A stretch of 64,000 nucleotides of DNA from a virus. Positions 33,799 to 41,136 of this stretch are shown one piece after another. The notes under the pieces were generated by a model. The model was given only the letters and a program-made list of their open reading frames with translations. It did no database searches and was not told the DNA's origin. The stretch's first letter is position 1. Each line of letters begins with the position of its first letter. The translations under genes and the position numbers were made by a program. The DNA lies in the IMG/VR virus record IMGVR_UViG_3300041964_000014, positions 47,189-111,188 of that record; one strand, 5' to 3'.

Positions 33799-35468
33799 GG
33801 GCTACTTTCCGGACACTATGTGACACTATGTTGATGTCGCAAATTGTTTGGTCGGGTGTTGGAGTATCTAAAGCCAAGAAAGGAGAAAACAGAGCTGATC
33901 GTTGTAAGTTATCTCATAGTCTCAAAGCAGTAGCTGAAAGACTAGAAATAGGGGATTTAGATAAAACAGAGCAAAAAAGTGATTGGGGAGGCACACTTAC
34001 TAATGCTCAGTTAAATTATGCAGGAAATGACGCATTAATACTACTGGATATATACGCAAGATTACGGCGGTTAATTATAGAGCATCAACAACAGTACCCT
34101 ATTTATAGCGAGTTTTTGTTTCTTCCAGTACTAATAGATATGGAAGTACAAGGTGTACCTGTTGATGCCGCTAGATTAGATGAGTTAATCTTGCAATATA
34201 CAGAAGCTATTAACTACCATACTGCTATTTGGTATAGCGAGTTTCCTGATTTATCTCATACTGCTACTAAGAAAGATCTTGTACCCGCACTTAATAATAA
34301 GTACAGTTTAAATCTAGAGGCAACTGATGATAGTGCTTTAGCTCCTTTAGCAAAAGAGTATCCTGCCATTAGAGCGCTGTTAGATTACCGTACATTAAAT
34401 ATTAGTCTTAAGTACCTTACTAGTGTTAAGACTAATATGTTTAACGGTACAGTACGTAGTAATTATAGGCAGGTTACTGGAGGCTGGCGTACTAGTAGTA
34501 ATAAGATAAATCTACAAAACCCTCCTAAACTGCATCCTCGGTTTAAGCAGTACAATTACGGTAGTGTTAAAAGTGCATTTAAACCCCCCGAGGGTTATGC
34601 GTTTTTAGTGGCAGATCTTAGTGCCGCGCATAGTCGCATTGCCACTCAAGTAACTAAATGTCAGGCATTAATTGATGGTTATAACTTAGGACAAGATAAT
34701 CACATTAAAGTATGTGCAAGAATACTGCAAGCTAGTGGAGTAGAAGTATCAGAACAAGAAGCTCTTAATTTACATAAGAGTTACAAGGCTAAAAAGAAAG
34801 ATAAATTAGCAGTAACAGAATTAGAAGCTAAGGTTGCTGAATATCGTGACTACGGTAAGATAGGTTTCTACGCCTATCTAAATCAAGCTGGGGCTTATAC
34901 TATGCAGCAGACTTTTGCTGGATGGGGAATTACAGTTACTTTAGAATTCTGCGAACTACTAATTAGTATTCTTAGAGAAATATACGGAGAGATCTACGAC
35001 TATGTACGTAAGGTATTAATCCCCTACGCTAATAGTCATGATATTGATTTCAGCCATTTTAAGGACATAAATGGTAAGCCATTACAAGGTACATACGGTA
35101 TTACTTATGGACTAACGGGTGGGCGTAATTATTGTTTAAAGGTAAAGAATAAACATACAGGTAGATACGAGGTTCCTTACACAGATACTATTAGCTTTAC
35201 TTGGCTAAGTAGTGAAGCCAATATGTTAATGGAGGCAGCCGGATTACTGTATCTAGAGTTTCTCAATCACCCTGAATGGGAAGCTCGTATATGTAACTAC
35301 GTTCACGACGAGACAGATATAGTATGTCTGCAAGAATACGCGGAGGTTGTGGCTAGCCTGGTTGGCAATACTATTAAAGCTGTACTAAGCCGATTTATTA
35401 CTATCATTCCAGTAGAAGAGGATAGTAACTATAGTGCTTTTATTGTTGAGGACTGGAGTAAGAAATAA
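33732..35468 (+). CDS. polA: Family A DNA polymerase (exonuclease C-part + polymerase domain)
   Basis: 578 residues from a GTG at 33732. It continues the exonuclease with motif II (VGHNFKFDG, H9-D14) and motif III (YAGNDAL, Y96/D100). Polymerase: YRQVTGGWRTSSNKINLQNP, then motif A FLVADLSAAHSRIATQ, motif B region RDYGKIGFYAYLNQAG, and motif C NYVHDETDI. The motif A usual DYSQIELR is replaced by DLSAAHSR and the usual YG after motif B is not conserved, so the family is divergent. Together with the 5' fragment it forms a polymerase with proofreading domain. Main replicative polymerase candidate. Confidence 0.88.
   Translation: MSENKKVGHNFKFDGKFLAVHLGATFRTLCDTMLMSQIVWSGVGVSKAKKGENRADRCKLSHSLKAVAERLEIGDLDKTEQKSDWGGTLTNAQLNYAGNDALILLDIYARLRRLIIEHQQQYPIYSEFLFLPVLIDMEVQGVPVDAARLDELILQYTEAINYHTAIWYSEFPDLSHTATKKDLVPALNNKYSLNLEATDDSALAPLAKEYPAIRALLDYRTLNISLKYLTSVKTNMFNGTVRSNYRQVTGGWRTSSNKINLQNPPKLHPRFKQYNYGSVKSAFKPPEGYAFLVADLSAAHSRIATQVTKCQALIDGYNLGQDNHIKVCARILQASGVEVSEQEALNLHKSYKAKKKDKLAVTELEAKVAEYRDYGKIGFYAYLNQAGAYTMQQTFAGWGITVTLEFCELLISILREIYGEIYDYVRKVLIPYANSHDIDFSHFKDINGKPLQGTYGITYGLTGGRNYCLKVKNKHTGRYEVPYTDTISFTWLSSEANMLMEAAGLLYLEFLNHPEWEARICNYVHDETDIVCLQEYAEVVASLVGNTIKAVLSRFITIIPVEEDSNYSAFIVEDWSKK
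33734..33750 (+). repeat. Decayed dispersed repeat at the polymerase frame break
   Basis: GTCCGAAAACAAAAAGG; the frame changes within or beside it. Confidence 0.6.
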
Positions 35469-35770
35469 TGGAAACTAATTTAACACGCGATCAGGTATAT
35501 CAAGGCTTATTAGCCTATTATTTTAAGCGTTACGAGCAATTACTATTTGAGCGTAATTTGCCAAGTTTGAGTGAAGATGTTAAAGAACAATTAGACAATC
35601 ACTACAACGGATTTATTTTCAACGTATTAATCGACCCAGAACATTCTCCCGCCGCTGTTTGGACATTTGAACTACTGGGTAAAGCCTATTTAATTATTGA
35701 GGACGCAATTCAAAATGACATCCGTACAAAGTTAAATAAGGTAGGAGGAGACAATGCTAAATTGGCTTAA
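35468..35770 (+). CDS. Hypothetical protein, 100 aa
   Basis: Starts at the polymerase stop (1-base overlap). Mixed helical protein, unrecognised; coupled to the polymerase, so possibly a replication accessory. Confidence 0.6.
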   Translation: METNLTRDQVYQGLLAYYFKRYEQLLFERNLPSLSEDVKEQLDNHYNGFIFNVLIDPEHSPAAVWTFELLGKAYLIIEDAIQNDIRTKLNKVGGDNAKLA

Positions 35771-36116
35771 GAGGGGTATTAATGAGGATACTGTTCAAGC
35801 ACAGCGGGAGTTGTCTACTTCAGATAAGCAGTGGCAATCTAACTTAACTCGTAAGGAGTTTAGCGATGCTGAGAAAGCCATTGAAATGGATAGTAATTAC
35901 AAAGCTCTTACTAACCTCAATACAAGGGAGCTAAGAAATATAGCTTGTAAATCCGCTAGTGAATCTCCCCGTCCTAGTTTTAACAAAGAAGCTCTAAAGG
36001 AGACAAAAGAGCTACTTGACAATCAAACTAGCTGTACTAAGCCGCTAACAAATAAAGAGGAAATCAAAGAAAAACTAGAAGAAGAACGCAGTAAGAAACG
36101 AGGCTTATTCTGGTAA
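35754..36116 (+). CDS. Hypothetical coiled-coil protein, 120 aa
   Basis: Lysine/glutamate-rich helical protein (ends EERSKKRGLFW), overlapping the previous gene by 17 bases. No family. Confidence 0.6.
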   Translation: MLNWLKRGINEDTVQAQRELSTSDKQWQSNLTRKEFSDAEKAIEMDSNYKALTNLNTRELRNIACKSASESPRPSFNKEALKETKELLDNQTSCTKPLTNKEEIKEKLEEERSKKRGLFW

Positions 36117-36149
36117 TCAAGTAGAGAAATAAGTAATAGAGTCCGAAGT

Positions 36150-36329
36150 ATGGATCATGTGCTACCAACATACAAAGGTTTCACAGCACGTTGCAAGTTA
36201 GATTTAACTACAATGACCTACAAAGGAATTGCTGACGGTAATCCTAGTATTCAGTTTGAAGGTGCAAGCATTGTGCAGGCAAGTATGAGATTCAGGGATG
36301 CTGTGGATGCTTACCTGAAAAGTAAATAG
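36150..36329 (+). CDS. HicB-like antitoxin domain, 59 aa
   Basis: The pattern YKGFTARCKLDLTTMTYKGI, then IQFEGASIVQASMRFRDAVD and AYL matches the HicB partial RNase H-like antitoxin fold (YKG..g.....d...y.G.v.....i.feg.s..e....f..avd.Y). The DNA-binding C-terminus usual for HicB is missing, and no HicA toxin gene is adjacent. Decayed inverted copies of the dispersed repeat lie just before and after (GTCCGAAGTA at 36141 and AGTATTTCGGAC at 36361). Could counter a host HicA or be a relic. Confidence 0.6.
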   Translation: MDHVLPTYKGFTARCKLDLTTMTYKGIADGNPSIQFEGASIVQASMRFRDAVDAYLKSK

Positions 36330-36452
36330 TAAATAGTAGTTTGTTTGAAATACTCCCCGTAGTATTTCGGACAGCAGCTGCCTTGTTTTAAACGGCACTT
36401 GGTATATTAATTGGATTAAATTTGTTGTACCTATATTTGGAAATTAAAAACC

Positions 36453-36700
36453 ATGACGGAGTTTAGTTTAGATTTAGCAAAACAATTGATTAATTCTGGA
36501 GAACAATTTCCAGTTAATTTTAACGATGCTTATGTATGGTTAGAATATTCCAGAAAAGACAATGCTAAAGTTAGTTTTCTTAAGTGTGGGTTTATCGAGG
36601 GTGTAGATTATCGGCTCCTGAGAGTTCAGGAGTCGGCTCCAACGGGGATAGATATTTAAAAGAAGCCATAACATCTATATCCGATTTGTTAGTAGATTAA
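36453..36700 (+). pseudogene. Broken AntA-type gene with the tail of a neighbouring gene
   Basis: The first 68 codons match the AntA gene at 12442 (TEFSLDLAKQLINSGEQFPV, VWLEYSRKDNAK). After VDYRLL the frame is lost and the remaining DNA reads, in another frame, YLKEAITSISDLLVD, identical in the last 13 residues to the end of the Rha gene at 36776. This looks like a deletion or recombination that joined an AntA start to a Rha-type end. Confidence 0.8.
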
Positions 36701-36728
36701 GTCCGAAATAATAAGAAGCGCGGGGCTT
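36662..36728 (+). repeat. 67-bp direct repeat, copy 1
   Basis: Identical to 37481-37547. It covers the last 13 codons of a Rha-type gene plus a dispersed repeat and GC-rich loop. Confidence 0.9.
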
Positions 36729-36743
36729 CTTATTATTTCGGAC
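36701..36743. repeat. Perfect inverted pair of the dispersed repeat
   Basis: A 19-base perfect stem (GTCCGAAATAATAAGAAGC / GCTTCTTATTATTTCGGAC) with a five-base loop. The most complete copy in the window. Confidence 0.95.
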
Positions 36744-36775
36744 TATTGTTTTGTGTATATAAAAAGGAAATTATT

Positions 36776-37519
36776 ATGTTACAAGTAATTGAAAAGAATA
36801 GTGTTTTAGTAGTAGACTCTCGTTTAATTGCCGAAGAATTGGGAATAGAACATCGTAGTTTTAAAGATACTATCCAGGTTAATGCTTCAGATTTAGAGGA
36901 ACATTTTGGACAGTTGCGGCGTGAAACCGCACCGTCAAAAGCTAATGGTGGTGGGGGTTTTGGAGAAACGTACTATTTGCTAACAGAAGAACAAGCCACT
37001 TATTTGATGACTCTTTCTCGTAATACTGAGCAAGTCAAGAAAGCCAAGCTTAATTTAGTTAAAGCCTTTAGTGCGGCTAAACAATCCTTAATCGTAACTC
37101 CTAGCAAAGAAATAACACAGTTATTAACTACACTAATTAATAACCAACAAAATCAGGCACAGCAATTAGCTACATTAACTGAACGTACACAACGTTTAGA
37201 TACTGTAGAACAAGAGAAAGCACAATTAGCTAACCAACTTACAGAGTTTAATGTAGCTGGCTCAATACATCAAGGTTGTTACAATATTATTCGTGCCGAG
37301 ATTAATCAACAAACTATAGTACTGATTACTGCTACAGATTACTTATTAGAAAACGGTAAATCAATAACTTACTCAAAACTACTCGCTCGACGTGCTGCTA
37401 GTTTGTATCGTTGTAGTAGAAAAGCCGAACCATTTAAAAACAAACAAAATCAAATGTTATTTGAACGTAAATATCTTGATGAAGCCATAACATCTATATC
37501 CGATTTGTTAGTAGATTAA
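36776..37519 (+). CDS. Rha-family phage regulatory protein with shared C-terminal module
   Basis: 247 residues from the ATG at 36776 (AAGGAAA upstream). Residues 1-105 match Rha: VVDSRLIAEELGIEHRSFKD, then YLLTEEQATYLMTLSRNTEQ and VKKAKLNLVKAFSAAK. Then a coiled coil, then the shared module (HQGCYNII, LLARRAASLYRCSRKAE, YLDEAITS). Rha proteins in lambdoid phages interfere with growth in certain hosts; here they are probably transcription or host-interaction regulators. Confidence 0.85.
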   Translation: MLQVIEKNSVLVVDSRLIAEELGIEHRSFKDTIQVNASDLEEHFGQLRRETAPSKANGGGGFGETYYLLTEEQATYLMTLSRNTEQVKKAKLNLVKAFSAAKQSLIVTPSKEITQLLTTLINNQQNQAQQLATLTERTQRLDTVEQEKAQLANQLTEFNVAGSIHQGCYNIIRAEINQQTIVLITATDYLLENGKSITYSKLLARRAASLYRCSRKAEPFKNKQNQMLFERKYLDEAITSISDLLVD

Positions 37520-37547
37520 GTCCGAAATAATAAGAAGCGCGGGGCTT
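37481..37547 (+). repeat. 67-bp direct repeat, copy 2
   Basis: End of the Rha gene and following intergenic DNA; identical to 36662-36728. Confidence 0.9.
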
Positions 37548-37564
37548 ACCTATTTATTTCGGAC
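37520..37564. repeat. Inverted pair of the dispersed repeat
   Basis: GTCCGAAATAATAAG with CTATTTATTTCGGAC; overlaps the 67-bp duplication. Confidence 0.9.
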
Positions 37565-37587
37565 TATTACTTTATATCTAATAGATT

Positions 37588-38004
37588 ATGACTACAAAGA
37601 AGATAGAGCAAGAAATGTTAGCGGCTATAGCTAACAAAACATATTGGAGAAAGAGTAATACTGAGGTATACCATGACTATTACACTGGGGACATTAGAAT
37701 TCGTTTATTTGGACATATAATAGCTGTAATTACCTCTGAGACAGTACATCTTACTGATGCTGGATATCAAACAGCAACTACTAAGTCAAGATTAAATGCA
37801 TTACTAGAATATTTTAAAGAAGGTGACACAATACAAGTAATCTCTTCTGTAAGAGGGACTTGGCGAATATACAGTACCGCAGGTTCTAGCTATAGTCGAA
37901 TATGGACAGGAGAACTAATATTTGATAACCCTCATAACCCGGCTAATAGCACACCGCCACCAGTACCTGTAATTACACCAAAAGATATGAGTTTTGTATT
38001 ATGA
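37588..38004 (+). CDS. Conserved phage hypothetical protein, 138 aa
   Basis: The segment EVYHDYYTGDIRIRLFGHII, then LTDAGYQTATTKSRLNA, is a pattern I recall in many phage genomes as a short, beta-rich protein of unknown role. The C-terminus is proline-rich. It overlaps the next start by 4 bases. Confidence 0.7.
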   Translation: MTTKKIEQEMLAAIANKTYWRKSNTEVYHDYYTGDIRIRLFGHIIAVITSETVHLTDAGYQTATTKSRLNALLEYFKEGDTIQVISSVRGTWRIYSTAGSSYSRIWTGELIFDNPHNPANSTPPPVPVITPKDMSFVL

Positions 38005-38231
38005 ATCTAACTTCAGAATTGTCCGTTGAAGAACTATTTCTAATCGAACAGAGTATGTTGTTATATCAGCGCAGTTCTCCTAGGGAGAAAGAATTGTACT
38101 ACAGACAACTACTCCATCAAGCCTTTATGATGCAGAAAGTAGCTAGACAACTATTCGAGGAACTAGAAGAAAGAGAACAAGCAGAGTCACAGCTTTCTGT
38201 TAACGCACTTATAGGATTCTCCGATGGATAA
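38001..38231 (+). CDS. Hypothetical helical protein, 76 aa
   Basis: Glutamate-rich helical protein with no recognised family, coupled to the previous gene. Confidence 0.6.
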   Translation: MNLTSELSVEELFLIEQSMLLYQRSSPREKELYYRQLLHQAFMMQKVARQLFEELEEREQAESQLSVNALIGFSDG

Positions 38232-38325
38232 ACAAGATAAAGACAAAGATAAGGGTAGCGAAAAAAAAGATAAGCCCAAGGTAGTTAAAAAGCAACCAGG
38301 ATCGGGACGTAAAAGTGGAAGATAA
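38224..38325 (+). CDS. Small Lys/Asp-rich peptide, 33 aa
   Basis: A charged, low-complexity peptide (KDKDKGSEKKDKPKVVKK) ending PGSGRKSGR. Overlaps neighbours on both sides. Confidence 0.45.
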   Translation: MDKQDKDKDKGSEKKDKPKVVKKQPGSGRKSGR

Positions 38326-38569
38326 TCTTGTTAAACAATTAGCTCGGATGGCTACTGAATATAGTTATGACTTCAAGGTTAGCTCACAGTTAGCTGCTGC
38401 CCATAACTTGGTAGCACAAGATGAACCTCGTAAAGCTTTTAGTGTTTTAAACCAACTAATAACTAACACACAGCAAGGTGAACTTAAATTTGTTTTATTT
38501 CATATTGCACATTTGTTAAGCATAAGAATTACGCTGCAATGTATACCGTCTAAAGCTAGGGTATTTTAG
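38315..38569 (+). CDS. Hypothetical helical protein, 84 aa
   Basis: Starts with GTG inside the previous gene. All-helical pattern, similar in character to the 39251 gene (both read ..AF/AYRDLQLVI / SVLNQLITN). Function unknown. Confidence 0.55.
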   Translation: MEDNLVKQLARMATEYSYDFKVSSQLAAAHNLVAQDEPRKAFSVLNQLITNTQQGELKFVLFHIAHLLSIRITLQCIPSKARVF

Positions 38570-38582
38570 TAGTGTTAAATTA

Positions 38583-38614
38583 ACCCCCTTTAAAATTACT
38601 TAGCTTAAGGGGGT
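38583..38614 (+). terminator. Hairpin, probable terminator
   Basis: ACCCCCTT pairs with AAGGGGGT across a 16-base loop. Weak T run follows (TATCGTT). Confidence 0.45.
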
Positions 38615-38644
38615 ATCGTTAAACATAGCTAGCGAGGTTATTTA

Positions 38645-38839
38645 ATGGAAAGTATAAGTTTGATAAAAGCTGACGATTATGTGGTCACTATTTTAGCCCC
38701 ATTAGTAGATAGATCTGAACTAGAGCTTAAACTACAACAAGTTTGCGTATCTCAAATAAGTTGTATTAAAAAAGGCAACATGATTAGTATCCAGCACACT
38801 GGGGAACAAGACACAATCCTGAAAGAGTTGGGATTATGA
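38645..38839 (+). CDS. Small hypothetical protein, 64 aa
   Basis: Beta-helix-beta pattern. It is a distant paralogue of the gene at 40828: both end with an iQHxGExDxxxKxLGL motif. Function unknown. Confidence 0.55.
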   Translation: MESISLIKADDYVVTILAPLVDRSELELKLQQVCVSQISCIKKGNMISIQHTGEQDTILKELGL

Positions 38840-38913
38840 GCGAATACGAAACTGGAATGTACTTGTTGTTTCTGTTAGGTGCTGTTTGGATTGTTTTGAA
38901 CAGCCTCGAATAA
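38836..38913 (+). CDS. Small membrane peptide, 25 aa
   Basis: Coupled to the previous gene by ATGA overlap. One membrane helix (MYLLFLLGAVWIVL). Probably real given the coupling. Confidence 0.4.
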   Translation: MSEYETGMYLLFLLGAVWIVLNSLE

Positions 38914-38922
38914 CTTTGTCTC

Positions 38923-38937
38923 CCTATTATTTCGGAC
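38923..38937 (-). repeat. Dispersed repeat, reverse, single
   Basis: CCTATTATTTCGGAC, just before the GIY-YIG gene. Confidence 0.75.
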
Positions 38938-38943
38938 AATACC

Positions 38944-39237
38944 ATGTTGTACGTGCTAATTGAGAAAGACGATTACCGAGTAGTCAAGCTGGGTACAACA
39001 GTTAACCTCAAACAGCGACTAAGAGATCTACAAACTGGCAATTACCGTGAGCTACAAATAGTAGCAGTATTAGATGGTGACGCAACTACAGAAGCACTAC
39101 TAAAACTACAGTTTAAAGAGTATAGGTTAAATCGGGAGTGGTTTAATTTAGAAGGTGAGTTATTAGAGTTTCTAAGACCTCACTTGTTTAGTTACCGAAA
39201 TCCTAAGCTAATAAGTGTTTGCAATTGTCCGAAATAA
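38944..39237 (+). CDS. GIY-YIG family nuclease-like protein
   Basis: 97 residues. LYVLIEKDDYRVVKLGTTVN, LKQRLRDLQTGN and EALLKLQFKEYRL fit the Mug113/T5orf172 branch of the GIY-YIG fold (Y-V-L, then GxT.N...RL..LQ, then an E...F catalytic helix). It might be a homing or repair nuclease; alone, it is not next to any intron. Its stop codon is supplied by a copy of the dispersed repeat (39227), whose CCGAAATAA ends the frame. Confidence 0.7.
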   Translation: MLYVLIEKDDYRVVKLGTTVNLKQRLRDLQTGNYRELQIVAVLDGDATTEALLKLQFKEYRLNREWFNLEGELLEFLRPHLFSYRNPKLISVCNCPK

Positions 39238-39241
39238 TAAG
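39227..39241 (+). repeat. Dispersed repeat supplying a stop codon and ribosome site
   Basis: GTCCGAAATAATAAG, then GAG: ends the GIY-YIG gene in frame and supplies AAGGAG before the next start at 39251. Confidence 0.85.
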
Positions 39242-39250
39242 GAGAGAAGT

Positions 39251-39499
39251 ATGTCGCTTCCAATAACTACCTACACAGTACTGTCACTAATTTATCAGTT
39301 AATAGATATGTTACAAAACCCTGAGACAATGCCAGAAGTAGCGGCTATATTGCAACTACTAAAGGATGGGCAAGTTAAGGAAGCTTACCGGGATTTGCAA
39401 CTGGTAATAGATAAGCCAGATATTAGTCCGGAGCTAAAAGCGGAGTTATGTAATGTTAGTTCGTCACTGTTAGTGCGGATACTGAATAGCGGAATTTAG
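39251..39499 (+). CDS. Hypothetical protein, 82 aa
   Basis: Start at 39251 has AAGGAG upstream (from the repeat). All-helical pattern, resembles the gene at 38315. Unknown function. Confidence 0.6.
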   Translation: MSLPITTYTVLSLIYQLIDMLQNPETMPEVAAILQLLKDGQVKEAYRDLQLVIDKPDISPELKAELCNVSSSLLVRILNSGI

Positions 39500-39526
39500 A
39501 TAGTAAATTAGCTAAGGTACAAACGA

Positions 39527-39895
39527 ATGTTGGATGTTATTTCCTATAACGGAATTTGTATTCCGTTAGTAGACAACTGTAATGTGATGTACGATAATCT
39601 TCGTAGATATTATCAGAGAAGAAATAAACAGATTAGAGATATTTGTAAATTACCAATATATACTGATGAACAAGAAAAACTAGTACTCGATTATCAGTAT
39701 GGGGAATATCTATACAATCAGTTTTGTTGCGGATACAACCCATCATCTCCAGATACCCTAAAATATGAGCCAACGTGGTTTAACTCGCCTTGGACAACTG
39801 AAAAGTTAGAGCGATGCATAGTTACCATCGAAATACAGTTGTGGAAAGACGCGGCTATTGAGTTAAGTACAACCTTGTCTACGGAGGTAAAATAA
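39527..39895 (+). CDS. Hypothetical protein, 122 aa
   Basis: Unrecognised, tyrosine-rich protein; coupled to the next gene. Confidence 0.6.
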   Translation: MLDVISYNGICIPLVDNCNVMYDNLRRYYQRRNKQIRDICKLPIYTDEQEKLVLDYQYGEYLYNQFCCGYNPSSPDTLKYEPTWFNSPWTTEKLERCIVTIEIQLWKDAAIELSTTLSTEVK

Positions 39896-39896
39896 G

Positions 39897-40058
39897 ATGC
39901 CCAGGGATTTCTTAAAATCTTCCGGAGAAAATAACAATTCAGAATATGTACATACTGCAATGACGGATATCGAGTGGCAACAAACCTTGGAAGCTAAAAG
40001 AGTGACTATCCGAGAGGATACATTTCAGGCTTTGGAAGAGGAACGCCGAAAACGATAA
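39897..40058 (+). CDS. Small hypothetical protein, 53 aa
   Basis: Preceded by GGAGG. Polar, helical product ending EEERRKR. Confidence 0.5.
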   Translation: MPRDFLKSSGENNNSEYVHTAMTDIEWQQTLEAKRVTIREDTFQALEEERRKR

Positions 40059-40078
40059 TATTGAAATAGTTAGCTAGA

Positions 40079-40121
40079 GTCCGAAATAATAAGCCTCCCG
40101 ACAATGTGGAGGCTTATTTTG
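40079..40121 (+). terminator. Repeat-derived hairpin and probable terminator
   Basis: The dispersed-repeat left arm GTCCGAAATAATAAG is followed by AATAAGCCTCC / GGAGGCTTATT with a T-rich tail (TTTTGTG). Only one arm of the usual pair is present; the other arm is a separate stem. Confidence 0.7.
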
Positions 40122-40139
40122 TGTTGAGAAGAGGGAAAA

Positions 40140-40411
40140 TCCATCCCTGACAATCAAAAATTAAAAAAACGGCACCGTCTCCCCTAATAATTGATTTATA
40201 TAATTATAATTAATAATAAATAAATATACTTTTAGTACCTGTAATAATGATTGTGTAATTATGAAGACGACTATGGTAACGTAGAACGAGTTAGAACTTG
40301 CCGAGCCGAACTAAGTATTTTAGATAATGTAATACTAAGTCTACTTAAGTTGCGTAATAAGTTACTACGTAAATAAACTAAATTTCACTAGCGTATATAC
40401 CACTAAATACT
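40140..40411. other. AT-rich non-coding region
   Basis: 270 bases, very AT-rich (TAATTATAATTAATAATAAATAAATA), with only a weak small frame at 40251-40376 (41 codons, TTG start, product like a short helical peptide). Shares short segments with the AT-rich region before 53966 (TTTTAGTAcctgtaataat versus TTTAGTAggtgtattataat). It may be a promoter or replication-associated stretch. Confidence 0.4.
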
Positions 40412-40623
40412 ATGACCCCAAGAGATTTTTGCTACTGGTTTAATGGTTACATTGAGTTAACTAATCCCTCACAATTAGTGCTACGGAAGTTAAAGTAATT
40501 AAGCGCCATTTAAGAATGGTGTTTCATCATATAGATGCTACTTACCCGGACGATCAGCAAGCAGCACTAAATCAGCTGCACAGCGGTGATGATGATAACC
40601 CTTATATTGATGTGAGATGTTAA
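40412..40623 (+). pseudogene. Frameshifted conserved phage gene
   Basis: MTPRDFCYWFNGYIELTNPS in frame 1, then a frameshift near 40465-40497. The other frame continues EVKVIKRHLRMVFHHIDATY. The combined pattern resembles a short phage protein of unknown function that begins MTP.EF.YWL.GF.EL and ends with an acidic tail. One missing base would restore it. Confidence 0.6.
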
Positions 40624-40835
40624 TGGCAAATAATCGTGTAGCACTAACACTTGCACAACACTTACGTATTAACGATGTTTACGTATGCCCACTAACTAAC
40701 GAACATTTAATAGTCACTCAAGTAGTTGAAGATAGAACTACTAATCCTATACAGTATTTAGTGAGCTTTAAAAATAGTTCACTAACAGCTGTACATAATT
40801 ACAACGATATGGTAGATATACTTGTTTATGGCTAA
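40623..40835 (+). CDS. Hypothetical protein, 70 aa
   Basis: Starts at the stop of the preceding remnant (TAATG). Beta-rich. Overlaps the next gene by 8 bases. Confidence 0.55.
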   Translation: MANNRVALTLAQHLRINDVYVCPLTNEHLIVTQVVEDRTTNPIQYLVSFKNSSLTAVHNYNDMVDILVYG

Positions 40836-41031
40836 TTCTCGAATAAGCATAGTTAGTCAGCAAACCAATTTAATGGTGCTTAAAGTCGCTAACACACTTA
40901 ATATTGCAGACATCCAGACAGCACTAAACATGAGGTCGGATACTATGCGGTTTAACGTGCTTCGTAATGGTAATCTACAAATACACCACCAAGGTGAAGA
41001 CGCACTTATTAAGCGTGTTCTAGGGTTATAG
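40828..41031 (+). CDS. Small hypothetical protein, 67 aa
   Basis: Distant paralogue of the gene at 38645: same C-terminal pattern LQIHHQGEDALIKRVLGL. Start ATG at 40828 is coupled to the previous stop. Confidence 0.55.
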   Translation: MANSRISIVSQQTNLMVLKVANTLNIADIQTALNMRSDTMRFNVLRNGNLQIHHQGEDALIKRVLGL

Positions 41032-41059
41032 AATTCCCGCAATTTGTAGTAAGTAAATA

Positions 41060-41096
41060 GTCCGAAATAATAAGGGTGCATCTATTTATTTCGGAC
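41060..41096. repeat. Inverted pair of the dispersed repeat
   Basis: GTCCGAAATAATAAG with CTATTTATTTCGGAC, short loop. Confidence 0.9.
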
Positions 41097-41136
41097 TCTT
41101 AGTTGTTGTTTTTATTATTTAAATTACAAGGTTCTT

